DNA of 64,000 bases. Source: Sophora flavescens (Eukaryota > Streptophyta > Magnoliopsida > Fabales > Fabaceae). Position numbers and translations under genes: made by a program. The notes under the pieces are model-generated. The model was not told the origin of the DNA. It was given only the letters and a program-made list of their open reading frames with translations, and made no database searches. Positions 11,347 through 21,423 of the stretch are shown piece after piece (position 1 is the stretch's first letter; every line of letters begins with the position of its first letter). Location of the stretch: the NCBI GenBank assembly GCA_030762895.1, contig CM061065.1, forward strand, positions 80,423,607 to 80,487,606. The letters are read 5' to 3'.

Positions 11347-13122
11347 TCATCTCATTGGAGTAGGACATGATTCATTTGGTCTTTCAGTGCCTTCCAATTC
11401 TATATTAAGAACTCGTGGATGACGATGATATATGATGGGTGACCTTTGAGATTTCTCGAGTGGGGGATCGTTAGGAATTTCTGTAGTCGAAACTGATTCC
11501 GACAAAGGAGAAGGTGATGAACCAAGATACGGAATCGGAAAGACTTCCTGAATAGTCTGAGACTCAACTGTGGATGGTGAGAAGTAAAACTTTTCTTCGA
11601 AGAACGTTACATCTGCACACATGAAATAACGATTCTGCACAGGGGAGTAACACTTGTAACCCTTCTGTAACCTGGAATATCCCAAAAAGACACGTTTGAT
11701 GGCTCGTGCAGCAAGCTTATCAAGACCTGGAGACAAGTCATGAATAAAACGAGTGCATCCAAATATCCGTGGAGCGACATGAAATAGTGGCTCTTTAGGG
11801 AATAAAACGGAATGTGGTATTTTATGATCAAGAGAGGATGAAGGCATCCGATTAATTAAATAACATGTTGTCAAAACTGCATCACCCTAATGTCGGACAG
11901 GTACATTCGCATGGAGTAACAAGGTCCGAGCAGTTTCAACAAGATGTCTATTCTTCCTTTCAGCTATGCCATTCTGTTGAGGGGTATGAGGACAATTGGA
12001 TTGATGGAGAATGCCCTGTGATGACAAAAAGGAAGAAAGAGCAGAAGAAAAGTATTCCTTTGCATTATCACTTCTAAGGATTTTGATTGTCTTACCAAAT
12101 TGGGTTTTGACCTCATTAACGAAAGTGGTGAGAATAGACGAAAGTTCAGATCGTTCTTTCATTAAGAAAACCCAAGTGCACCGAGAGAACTCATCAATAA
12201 AGGTAACGAAATATCGGAAACCATTAGAAGACACACGACTCGGTCCCCATATATCTGAATGGATAACTGAAAAAGGAGAATCAACTCGGCTTTCAACTTT
12301 GCTGGGGAAGGAAGAGGGAACATGCTTGCCTAGTTGGCACGACTCATAGTTCAATGATGACATTTTTGCAAGATTCGGAACCATTTGCTTCAATTTTGAC
12401 AAACTTGGATGGCCCAATCGTTCATGAAGAAGATTTGGAGACTTGACTACAGTACAACTTACAGAAGGAGCCGATTGGAGGTAATAAAGACCATGTGATT
12501 CATGTCCTACGCCAATCATCCGACCCGTACCACGCCTCCGTATAGTAAAAGAACCAATATCAAAAGTTACTGAGCAGTTTAGAGAGCGAGTAAGTTGACT
12601 AAGGGAGATCAAATTAAAAGGGCAACCAGGTATAAACAAAACATATTTTAAAGTTATAGAAGGAGTGACTGAAACATGACCGATTCCTTTGGCGCTGACC
12701 TTAGAACCATCCGCAAGAGTAATGAAGTGAGGAAATTTAGGAGAAGATATGGAGGAGAATAAAGAACGATTACCAGCAATATGATCAGAGGCACCTGAAT
12801 CAATTATCCAAAGATTTTGATTGTTACCGGATTGAGATTTGAAGGTTATGGAGTCATGAACACTAGTGGCAGTAGACCCATGAGATTGATGGGCAGCTTT
12901 CAATTGAAGATACTCTCGGTACTCGACTTCGGAAAATTTTTCCTTGAACATTTCAGCATTGACTGATTTTTTACGAAACCCATGAAGAGAGTAACAAGTA
13001 TTATGAGTGTGACCCATTCGCTTGCAATATGTGCATTGAGGACGACCCATTCGAGCCAAAACAGACAGAAAGGCTGCCTTAACACCTGAGATTGTAAAGA
13101 GACCAACGACGGCAAGCAACAA
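11347..13122 (-). pseudogene. Copia zinc knuckle, protease and integrase
   Basis: One frame runs almost unbroken from 13122 to 11347. Right to left it shows the zinc knuckle CTYCKRMGHTHNTC, the protease active site WIIDSGASDH, the GAG-pre-integrase motif HERLGHPSLSKL, and integrase catalytic positions in SDIWGP, LRSDNAKEYF and PQQNGIAERKNRH. A single TAG at about 11887, where the family normally has tryptophan, interrupts the integrase before RMPSSSLDHK and RIFGCTRFIH. Protease would process the polyprotein and integrase would insert the cDNA. This is the best-preserved coding stretch among the nested retroelements. Confidence 0.93.
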
Positions 13123-13363
13123 CCAGAAATAGGAACCAAAAAATCAGAGGAGACTAAAGGCAAGAGACCCACTTTCCAAACAACAAAAAAAGTGAATTTT
13201 GATCAGCTAGACAGACAGAGGAGGTCGAGGTGAACGAAGAGGTGTTGTTTGGTTGGGACAATGTTGTTTGAAAAATAGAGGAAGGTTGAAGGACAGTTGA
13301 ACCATAGGCAGAAGACTTCGTAAAAGGATAAAGGTTGACGGTACAAGATTTCTGCTGGACCAA
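13123..13363 (-). pseudogene. Copia gag remnant
   Basis: Only about 80 codons lie between the PBS side and the zinc-knuckle frame. The capsid-type gag domain that normally precedes the zinc knuckle is missing, which indicates an internal deletion. What remains is low-complexity and serine/threonine-rich. I assign it to gag from position alone. Confidence 0.6.
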
Positions 13364-13395
13364 AGGCAGAAACCTTCAAAGGACAAATGAACCTG

Positions 13396-13407
13396 CTCTT
13401 GATACCA
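13396..13407 (-). promoter_or_regulatory. Copia primer-binding site
   Basis: On the minus strand TGGTATCAAGAG directly abuts the 5' LTR and complements the 3' end of a methionine tRNA, the usual Copia primer. Confidence 0.85.
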
Positions 13408-13652
13408 TATTGAATAACTTGGAATATAATTTAGACAAGTGTTTGTGAAATGCTTGAGTTATTTTATTCATCATACTTTGATATGTATATACATTCAATA
13501 GTAAATACAATTTACAATTTACAAGGAAATGAATGATAAGCTAAATCCTAGGAACACCGTCCGCACTGGCCCACACCGGCCCAACTAATTCTAACACCGT
13601 CCGCACGGTCCACACCGTCCGCACGGTCCACACCGTCCAACTAATTCTAACA
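13408..13652 (-). mobile_element. Copia 5' LTR
   Basis: 245 bp, closely matching the left LTR but with an extra caccgtccgcacggtc-type repeat unit near 13600-13640. It ends ctaattctaaca at 13652, followed by the target duplication atatc. Confidence 0.9.
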
Positions 13653-13657
13653 ATATC

Positions 13658-14479
13658 ATTGATGAATACAATCACAAATTTATCCATAAATGGTTTAAAC
13701 ACCCGGTTCATCAGGTCTATGAAAGCTGCTGGGGCATTCGTCAAACCAAAGGACATGACAAGGTACTCGTAATGACCATACCTGGTTCTAAAAGCCGTTT
13801 TCGGGATGTCAGACTCTCTAATCCTCAACTGGTGATAAACTGATCTCAAATTAATCTTGGAGAAAAATTGTGCCCCTTGCAACTGATCAAACAAATCATC
13901 AATTCTCGGCAATGGATACTTATTCTTTATCGTTACCTTGTTAAGTTTTCGATAGTCAACACACATCCTCCATGACCCGTCTTTCTTTTTCAAGAATAGC
14001 ACTGGAGCTCCCCAAGTCCTCTAGCTGATCCTTGAGCTCTTTCAACTCGATCGGGGCCATCCTATATGGCGGTATAGAAATGGGTTTCGTCCCTGGTGCC
14101 AAGTTAATGGAAAACTCTATCTCACGAGGTGGGGGTACTCCCGGCAGGTCATCGGGAGATACATCCACATACTCTCGAACTATCGGAACCATCGACAAGT
14201 CATCACCTTTGGATTCATCTGCCACATTCACCGTGGCTAAGACACATATACATCCATGTCGCTGAAATTTTTCTACCTTAAGAGGGGACAAAACATTCTG
14301 ATATACCAAACTGCGGTCGCCCTGAAACTCTATTATGTCAAAGTCAGTCGGCTGCAAAGTAATCAGTTTATCCCTGCAATCCACCTTAGCACCATACTTA
14401 GATAACCAATCCATGCCCAATATGATATCCATTTGAAGCATACCCAACAAGATTAAGTCGGCTGGTAGATTCAAACCAT
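13658..14479 (-). pseudogene. Element B reverse transcriptase, N-terminal part and preceding linker
   Basis: The minus strand shows the linker with IVREYVDVSPDDLPGVPP, then fingers and palm: KDGSWRMCVDYRKLNKVTIK, TRYGHYEYLVMSFGLTNAPA, and MDKFVIVFINDI at the very edge of the Copia insertion. The palm box, FIDDI in related copies, reads FINDI. A frame break lies near 13990. The remaining half of the enzyme resumes at 9418. Confidence 0.93.
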
Positions 14480-14829
14480 TCACTCTAACCTCACATTCTC
14501 AAACATAACTGTTCGTCAAATGATTACTCTCAAGTGGGGTAGAAACAATCAAAGAGTGTGGAAGCACCTCCAAAGTCATTCCCGTAACCCGCATATAATG
14601 CCTCGGCCACAAATGACCAGAAACACCAGAATCAAACATCACCCTAGCATGTGAAGGACCAACTGGTAAAATACCAGAACAATATCCGGGTCGGTCTGGG
14701 GCCTCCTGCTGGCTAAGAGCAAACACACGGGCGGTAGAGCGGTTGCCACGCCCCTCGTCCCGACGAAGCTCCTTCTCTCCCTCCCCGACCTCGGGTTCCT
14801 GTTTCGGCATCAAGATCCAACTAGATCAC
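14480..14829 (-). pseudogene. Element B aspartic protease
   Basis: The retropepsin signature appears as VMFDSGVSGHLW (usual pattern FDSGATHSFI), followed by NLPADLILLGMLQMDIILGM, typical for this lineage. An in-frame break near 14495 separates the two parts. It lies between the zinc-knuckle gag region and the reverse transcriptase. Confidence 0.85.
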
Positions 14830-15424
14830 TATGGGTTGTTGCAGGCTCCATATTCATAGGACACTCCCTCTTGAAATGAACAGCTTGCCCACAAGTATAA
14901 CAAGCTCGTTCCCCGCTTCTAGTACACGGTCCATCATGTCGTTTCCCACAGTGGTTGCAAGTGGGGTAACTAGATGCTCCATAGGAAACACTGCGGCCGC
15001 CTGTCGGCGCCCCTGCAAATGATGATTGCTGCTGGGGGGTGTGACGAGAAGGCTCACTGTTCGCCCTACCAGAATTAGCCTACTGATTACCCTGATGATG
15101 TCCCGACTTCACCCCAAAGGCCTCATCTCTATGCTCTGTCTTCCTCTTTTTCGGTTGCTTTTTGAATTCATCTATAGCCTCATTCAAAACATTTTCGGTC
15201 CTGATGACCAAGATGACTACCTGCTCAAATATGGCATTCTCCAGAATCGGTACAGATCTTCTAATGTTAAAACGAAGTCCATAAGCAAATCGTGACACCC
15301 GCTGCTGAGGGTCACTTACCAAATGTGATGCATACCTAGACAACCGCAGGAACTCATTTCGGTAGTCCATCACAGTCATATCTCCATGTTTCAAGATTTC
15401 AAACTCTCGAGCCTTCTTCTCTCA
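14830..15424 (-). pseudogene. Element B gag, C-terminal part with zinc knuckles
   Basis: Right to left: a capsid-type stretch with MTVMDYRNEFLRLSRYA and FAYGLRFNIRRSV, a basic linker, CNHCGKRHDGPC, then the knuckle CYTCGQAVHFKREC. The reading continues the gag N-terminus found at 23058-23483. The two parts are separated by the gag-only element and join in phase at the duplicated target (with one stop, CGA to TGA type). Gag would form the virus-like particle. Confidence 0.88.
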
Positions 15425-16468
15425 CTCATCGACAGCGCGGCGCGCCACTTACGAGGCGTGCGCTATGCTTTCCAAGCAAGTGTACCTGGATCGTCGTCAA
15501 GTAATAAAAGATATCGAACCCACAGAGACTGTGTTCCCGAATCGCAATTAATTTCGAATTGAGTGAATCTGGACTTTGTAAAAAGGATTTTTATATTTTG
15601 AGTGAAAAGGGTTTTGAATTTGAAATTAAAAGATAGATGAGCAGAAAACAATTAAAACAGAAAACAAATCTTTTTGGGGTTTTGATCTAAATGGATTCCT
15701 AGGGATTTAGGTTACCAACAAGATCGTTTACGTTGTTAAGTCGATTACCCTTGATGATTAGCTGAAATTGCCTTGAAGGCGAAGTTTATCCTCCGATAGC
15801 TTAAGCTCCCTCTCAGGTTACAAAAGCCGTGCCCAATTGACCCGACCCCCTACTCGTGGTAGTCGATCTCAGATTGGACCCTTTGCGTTCCGTGACAACT
15901 CATTGATCCTCGAGGGACGGCTTCTAACTCTCGTGATTTCAGTCCCAAGTCTGACTTCTATAGATCCGACACCTAAGTTCACCGCTAGGTTCCTCCTTAG
16001 AATGTCTAAGCCATGCAAATAACCTAAGTTCACCGCTAGGTTCCTCCTTAGAATATCCACACCTCGCAGATAAGCGGTCGCCGGGCTTTACGAGTGAAAC
16101 ACCCTAGAAATCCTAAGTTCACCGCTAGGTTCCTCCTTAGAACGTCTACGTCACACAAATAAGCGGTTTTCGAATTTACGAGTGATTAACACACTAGAAA
16201 TCAGATCTAAAGCAAAATCGTAATTACAAAGATATTACATCAAATTCAACATCGTGAACAAAACTTGGGCAGAGCCCCAATCCCTAGAAACTAAGCTACT
16301 ACTCCAGTCTTGCCATGGAGATGACAAGCTGGGTTGACAACATAATGAAAATACAAAAAATCAGAGAAGAGAGGAGGAGAGGGGAAGAGAGATCTATGCC
16401 TAGAGTCCTAGTTGTTATGGATGATCTGGTTCTGATGGATGATGCCCTTCTGCATCTGCCTGGTCCTT

Positions 16469-16477
16469 ATTTATAGA
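16469..16477 (-). promoter_or_regulatory. Candidate LTR TATA box
   Basis: The minus strand reads CTATAAATA in both LTRs (here and 22459-22467). A related solo LTR carries ctctataaatatag at 28611-28624 in its own sense orientation. A position shared by three LTRs supports a core promoter, but transcription start is not shown. Confidence 0.55.
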
Positions 16478-16550
16478 TGTGGGAAGTTAGAATCCCAATC
16501 TAACTCAAATTCTGATCCAATTCAGTTTCTTCAGGTCCAAGTAATGCGCA

Positions 16551-16840
16551 TCACGGCCGTGATGGCCATCACGGGCAGGCCGTGACGGTCTCTGTTTCTG
16601 GCAATTCTGGAAAATTCAGGACTTTCGCGTGGCGAGTCCTCTTTCGTGTCGCGAGCTCCCTTTTCATGGCCCGTGATCTTCATCACGGCTAGGCCGTGAT
16701 GTGCTCTGACTTGTGGTGGTTTTGGATCACGACCGTGATGGCTATCACGGCAAGGCCGTGACAGACTCTGACTTCAGCCTTTGTTCCTTTTCAGTTTTGC
16801 TCGATCATGGCAGTGATGGGAATCATGGCTAGGCCGTGAT
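16551..16840. repeat. Palindromic GC-rich cassette, LTR copy 1
   Basis: Four units each pair a palindrome of the TCACGGCCGTGA type with an imperfect partner of the type ATCACGGCNAGGCCGTGAT, followed by tctctg/ctctgac. Later units are increasingly decayed, with transitions at CpG sites. Confidence 0.85.
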
Positions 16841-17067
16841 GGGCTCTGTTTGGCTCATTTTCTTCACTTTTAAAGCCCTATCTTCATCCAAACTCCATCA
16901 TGGTTGATCTTGAGCATTTTACCCTTGATATCTGCAAAACAACACCACGAAAACCGCCTTACCCATTCCAAAGGAAAATTAACCTAAAATCTAATAAAAA
17001 TATGCCTAAACTACATGAAAATGCATGCAAAATGATAGACAAAGATGATGTGAATTCACACTCATCA

Positions 17068-19257
17068 AATCACCCCAAGCTTAAAACTTTGCTTGTCCTC
17101 AAGCAATTACTCAGGCCATAAGATAAATCAATCAAAGCATGGATAGTGAACCAAGAACCCTAGAAGCTAATCCAAGTGATAGGCATATTCAATAAGCACT
17201 TAAGAGACAATCAATTTCAAGTCCAATTAGAAGCTTAGGTTTTTCAAGTTCATATCCTCACTGATTTGGGCACTCATCTCACCTCACTCAAGTGTTTTAG
17301 GGTTTATGACAATTCACTCAATTTCCTCAAGGAAAGTATTCTACCATAGGCTTGACTATTAACCAAATCTCTACTTTATTTATGAAAACACATAAGAATC
17401 AAGAGGTCTTTCACTTTGGTTGTGATGTGGCCATGGGATTTATTGTTAGGTGGGAAAATCAAGAGAAGGGAAATTCAAGAAGGCTAAACAAATTATCAAA
17501 CATTGCAAAGCATGACACCTTCTAAAATACCTTTTAGGGGCCTTGATTTACTTTTCCACCTTTTTTTTCTTTCTTTTCTTTTTTTTTCTTTTCATTTCTC
17601 ACTTTCTTTTGTCATCCCCTTCTCCATTTTTTTTTCTTTCGTTTATTTCATTTTTATTTATTTGGAAAAGGGGAGATTTATAACTCAAGAGAAATTACTT
17701 TCTAGATTTTTCATCCCATGCTTTTTCTAACTACCATTTTGCCCTTTTTGTAATACTTTAAAAGGTGCCATACCAAGCATTATTTATCAAAGTAATTCAT
17801 GGTACCAAGAAAAGTATTTTATTTCTTTTAGGCTCAAAGTTGGGCAACTAAGGGGTAGCATCTAATCATTCAAAGCTCGGGAGGCCGGAAAAATACCTAG
17901 TGCCTCCATCATTTCCAAAAATGTTTTCAAAAATTTTTAAGTTTCAAAATGGTTTCAAGTCAAGTTCTAGAAAATACAGTCCAAGAGGAATTAAAACACT
18001 CTATCACAAGAAATGGGGTAGATTTAGTGAGTACCCCTATTTGGCTCAAAATCTTACATTTAGTAGTTCAAAAATCAGTGAGGTACACAAACCTAAGGAA
18101 CCGTATGCTAATTATCAACCATCAAAAGATTATCTCAAGAATTTTTATTTTTAGCCATATCACAAGAATAATGAAAAATTGGGTTCGAAAATTCACTATC
18201 TCAATTCATTTGGCTCCAAGTTCTCACAATTGGATGCATGTCCTGAGTGAGGGGCAATCTAGAGAATGTGATCATACCAATCTATGCCTATGTGAATGCA
18301 ATATGAATGCAACAATGCAAATGCAAAAATACCCCCACCCCAAGCTTGATTACTTATATTGTCTACAATGTAAATAATCAAGTCGGAGAGAGAGAGAAAA
18401 TGGAACAACTTACCGAATCGGTGAGCGGGTGTTGGCTCACATTCCAGCCAAAACTTGGGTGGAAATTTCATCACGGCCGTGAGGCTCATCACGGGCATGC
18501 CGTGATCATTTCTGGTCCTCGGGAGTTGCCCTGCCACGGCCGTGATCTACATCACGCCAGGCCGTGATGCTCTCTCGGCCTTGGCATCCTACTCATCACG
18601 CCCGTGATGTGTATCACGCCAGGCCGTGATCCTTTCTCGTGCTCTTGTATTAGTTCATCACGGCCGTGACCACTGTCACGCCGTGGCGTGATGGCTTCTG
18701 ACTTTATTTTTCTCTGCTCTTCTTCCCTTCTCAACCTGAAAAAACTAGATAAACCTATTAATGATATTTTTGCCTCTTGATCTTCTCAAATTATTCAAGA
18801 GGTTAAATCAAAACAAAAGGAAAAAGGGAAAGAAAACTTGGGTTGCCTCCCAAGAAGCGCTTGTTTATGGTCGTAAGCTTGACCATACTTCCTTCAATCA
18901 ACCTGGGCCTACCGGGCGAGATGTGCCGGAACACTTCTCTTCCACGAAACTCCTTCAAAGAGCTGATTCTCGCTCATACGGTCCACACGCTCCGCTTCGC
19001 TCTTTTCATTTGGAGCTTCCTAACCTTCCTTCCTTCCGCTGGAAGTTTTGTTTCCGCATGGACAGCAATTCCAACTTCACCACTTGCTGGGTGCATCATC
19101 AACCATGCATATCTTTGGGGTTGCTTCCATGCTAAGTTCTTTCTCTAACGCCGGAGATGTTACATCAATTCCGCACACATGGCTCTCAAAAGGAGGGTTG
19201 TTATAAGAATTAGTCAATTGAAAATTTACCCTACCTTCCTCTACATTTAGAGAGAGT
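17068..19257 (-). other. Internal non-coding region of the gag-only element
   Basis: This stretch between the protease and the 3' LTR has no recognisable domain on either strand. It contains a long T-rich run (17557-17645), four more palindromic cassette units (18471-18692), and the phrase gggttgcctcccaagaagcg (18840-18859), which I recognise from the corresponding region of Athila/Tat-type elements. In autonomous relatives pol lies between protease and this region; here it is absent. Confidence 0.7.
18471..18692. repeat. Palindromic GC-rich cassette, internal copy
   Basis: Four units of the TCACGGCCGTGA / TCACGCCAGGCCGTGA type lie in the interior of the gag-only element, better preserved than the LTR copies. 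The units are about 60 bp apart. Confidence 0.85.
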
Positions 19258-19995
19258 TTACCATTCCTTACGTCTATTACCGCCCAAATGAGTTGCCAAG
19301 AATGGCCTTCCTAAAATGATGGGGAATTCAGAATTCCCTTTCATGTCCAATACCAGGAAGTCGGTAGGGATGAAGAATTTCCCTACCTTTACAGGAACAT
19401 TCTCTAGTATGCCTAGAGGAGTCCTAGTTGAGCTGTCCGCAAATTGTAAGGAGAATTTGAACGGTCTCAACTCTTTGCTTTCCAACCTTTCCATGATAGT
19501 GAGGGGCATCAAGGTCGCACTAGCCCCTAGGTCACATAAGGCTTGGTCGATTTGCACCTGTTCGATCGAGCAAGCGATAGAGAAGCTACCTGGGTCTTTT
19601 AGTTTAGGAGGAATATTAGATTTTTCCATGACAATTGGCTCCTCAGTTAAGCTCTCAGCTTCTACTTCCACTAGCTTCCTCTTGACCAACCTTTGTGGGA
19701 AAGGTATCGGGGGTTGGTACGATGGTGGAGGGACATACATTGGTTCAGGCTCTTCCTTTTCGCTCGTGTCCTCCTCTGGTTCCACGTCCATTTCAATTAC
19801 CCCCACCCCAAGCTTATCATCCCTTAAGTGTATGGCATTACAATGCTCAGTGGGATTAGCTTCGGGTTGACCCGGGAACGTACCCTTAGGTCTAGTGTAG
19901 GTGCTGGCTTGTTGGGCAATCTGGGTTTCTAGCATCTTGTTATGAGTTGCTAAGTTGTCTACCTTAGACGCTAGTTCCTTTATTGCCTCACTCAC
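19258..19995 (-). pseudogene. Protease-like region of the gag-only element
   Basis: The minus strand encodes a 245-codon frame. An N-terminal part is predicted helical (SEAIKELASKVDNLATHNKM, then QIAQQAS), an acidic proline-rich middle follows, and a retropepsin-like C-terminus has CDLGASATLMPLTIMERL and SEFPIILGRPFLATHLG. CDLGAS replaces the usual D-S/T-G-A, the typical variant in Athila-type elements. The frame ends at 19258 in a diverged tail. It follows gag after a broken linker (19996-20241). Confidence 0.8.
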
Positions 19996-20241
19996 TGCCC
20001 TTCCTTGTTGTCTAAACTCCTCATTCTGTTTTGTCTGAGTTTCAACAAAACTTTCAAATAAAGTCTCGAGTTTAGATCTTTGTATCTGAGGATACCCCGG
20101 TGCTGCTCTCTTATTACCCTGGCCCTCTTGGAACTCATGGTTGAGCGTATTGCTGTAGTTGCCGTAGGAGAGGTAAGGGTTGTTCTTCCTTTGGTTGTAG
20201 GGATTTGGGGGAGCATAGTTGGGCAGCTTCGGGTTCGTATC

Positions 20242-21267
20242 TTAGAAGTTGTGACAAGAGTTCACTTGTTCACCCGAAGCGCCGGATCCATGAGCGATAC
20301 CATGTGGGCATTCCATCATGTCATGTCCCTGCATTCCACAAATCTCACAAACAGTGTTAGTAGCACCTAATGCACTCACATTAGCTCTTTCAAGCCAATC
20401 AAAACGTTTATTAAGTGAGTCTATCTTTGACATGATAAGATCAGTGCTATTTACCTCGAACTTACCCCCCGAAATCTTGTTCGGGTTATTACCTCTTTCG
20501 GATCCCCATTGGTGGTAGTTGGTGGCGACATTCTCAATGATGTTGAATGCCTCAGTCAGAGGCCTATTCATAAATGCTCTACCGGCTGCAGAATCTAGTG
20601 ACACCTTCGAAGAGTAATCCAACCGTTATAGAAGGTGTGCACTATTAACCACCTCTCGAGTCCGTGATGTGGGCATGACTCCAGCAGTCCCTAGTAGCGA
20701 TCCCAAGCTTCTGATAACGATTCTCCGTCTTTCTGGAAGAAGCCGGTGATCTGGGTCCGTATGTAGGCCGTCTTGGATGGAGGGAAGAATTTCTCCAAGA
20801 ACGCCTGCTCCAGCTTGGTCCCAAGTAGACAAGGTATTAGCGGGAATTTGCTTAAGCCAGGCCTTCTCCTTTCCAAGGAGAGATGAGGGGAACAGTCTCA
20901 AACGCACAACATCGACCGAGGCTCCATTAATCCTGATTGCATCGGTGAACTCTAAGAATGTCTCTATGTGATCGGTCGGGTCCTCCGAAGGCAATCCTCC
21001 GAATTGATGTTGCCGAATCATGTTGATTAGCATGGGCGGTATAGTATAGTTCTCCGCCTCAATCTCTGGCCTTGCAATCCCAGTTCGCAAGCCTCTCGCA
21101 TTTGGGGCTACGTAGTCCTTAAAATGCTTCGTATCCGGGAGATTCGCCATGAGTGGAATGGGAATCAACCTTTCTCCCTCTCTTTGTAGTCTTATACGTC
21201 TGTGGAAGGTCCTCTCGATCTCCGGATCAACTTCACCAAGGCTCCCAAGACTTAGGGATCTTTGCAT
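20242..21267 (-). pseudogene. Gag of the gag-only element
   Basis: From an ATG at 21267 the minus strand reads a start common to this lineage (MQRSLSLGSLGEVDPEIERT), then the capsid-type gag region with PSEDPTDHIETFLEFTDAIR and LRLFPSSLLGKEKAWLKQIP. After frame breaks near 20820 and 20640 it continues with GRAFMNRPLTEAFNIIENVA and an intact zinc knuckle CEICGMQGHDMMEC (C-x2-C-x4-H-x4-C). Gag is the structural protein of the particle. With the frames broken, this copy could still be packaged only by proteins supplied from elsewhere. Confidence 0.88.
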
Positions 21268-21399
21268 ATAACACACAGAGAGATGGATACAATAGAAGGA
21301 AAGATTTTTTTTATATATTTCAGAAATAAAAATCAAATAAAAAGAAAAGGGTCCAGAAAAATCAATTTAAAAACTAAATTGAAATTCGAAAAGGCACAG

Positions 21400-21417
21400 T
21401 CCCCGGCAACGGCGCCA
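21400..21417 (-). promoter_or_regulatory. Primer-binding site (tRNA-Asp type) of the gag-only element
   Basis: On the minus strand TGGCGCCGTTGCCGGGGA complements the 3' end of plant tRNA-Asp, six bases from the LTR. This primer is typical for Athila/Tat lineages. Confidence 0.92.
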
Positions 21418-21423
21418 AAAACT

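Larger units (their letters stand above)
9424..13652 (-). mobile_element. Ty1/Copia element inserted in element B reverse transcriptase
   Basis: A 4.23-kb element is flanked by a perfect 5-bp duplication atatc (9419-9423 and 13653-13657). Its LTRs are 221 bp (left) and 245 bp (right). The plus-strand left terminus is tattgaataac in both LTRs, where TG would be usual; the right terminus ends aattctaaca. Domain order right to left is gag remnant, CCHC, protease, integrase, reverse transcriptase, RNase H, which is Copia order. The element is short for the family because most of gag is missing. Confidence 0.93.
15430..17067 (-). mobile_element. 3' LTR of the gag-only element
   Basis: 1638 bp. 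It contains three copies of a block with ttcaccgctaggttcctcc (about 15977, 16028, 16119) and four palindromic units of the TCACGGCCGTGA type (16551-16840). The adjoining internal sequence caccccaagcttaaaactt (17071-17089) contains the minus-strand polypurine tract. Confidence 0.9.

Noticed and set aside
12011..12349. A 112-codon plus-strand ORF
   Set aside because: Antisense shadow of the Copia integrase; no family resemblance.
17503..17730. A hydrophobic plus-strand ORF resembling a membrane protein
   Set aside because: It is the translation of a T-rich, low-complexity run in a non-coding retroelement interior; Phe/Leu/Ser bias is a composition effect.
18761..19148. Antisense ORFs at the 3' side of the gag-only element as a Retand-like antisense gene
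   Set aside because: Some Tat-lineage elements have an antisense ORF in this place, but the frames here overlap each other and show no domain, so I cannot support it.
19316..19870. A 184-codon plus-strand ORF
   Set aside because: It is the exact antisense of the protease-like frame of the gag-only element, which has recognisable motifs on the minus strand.
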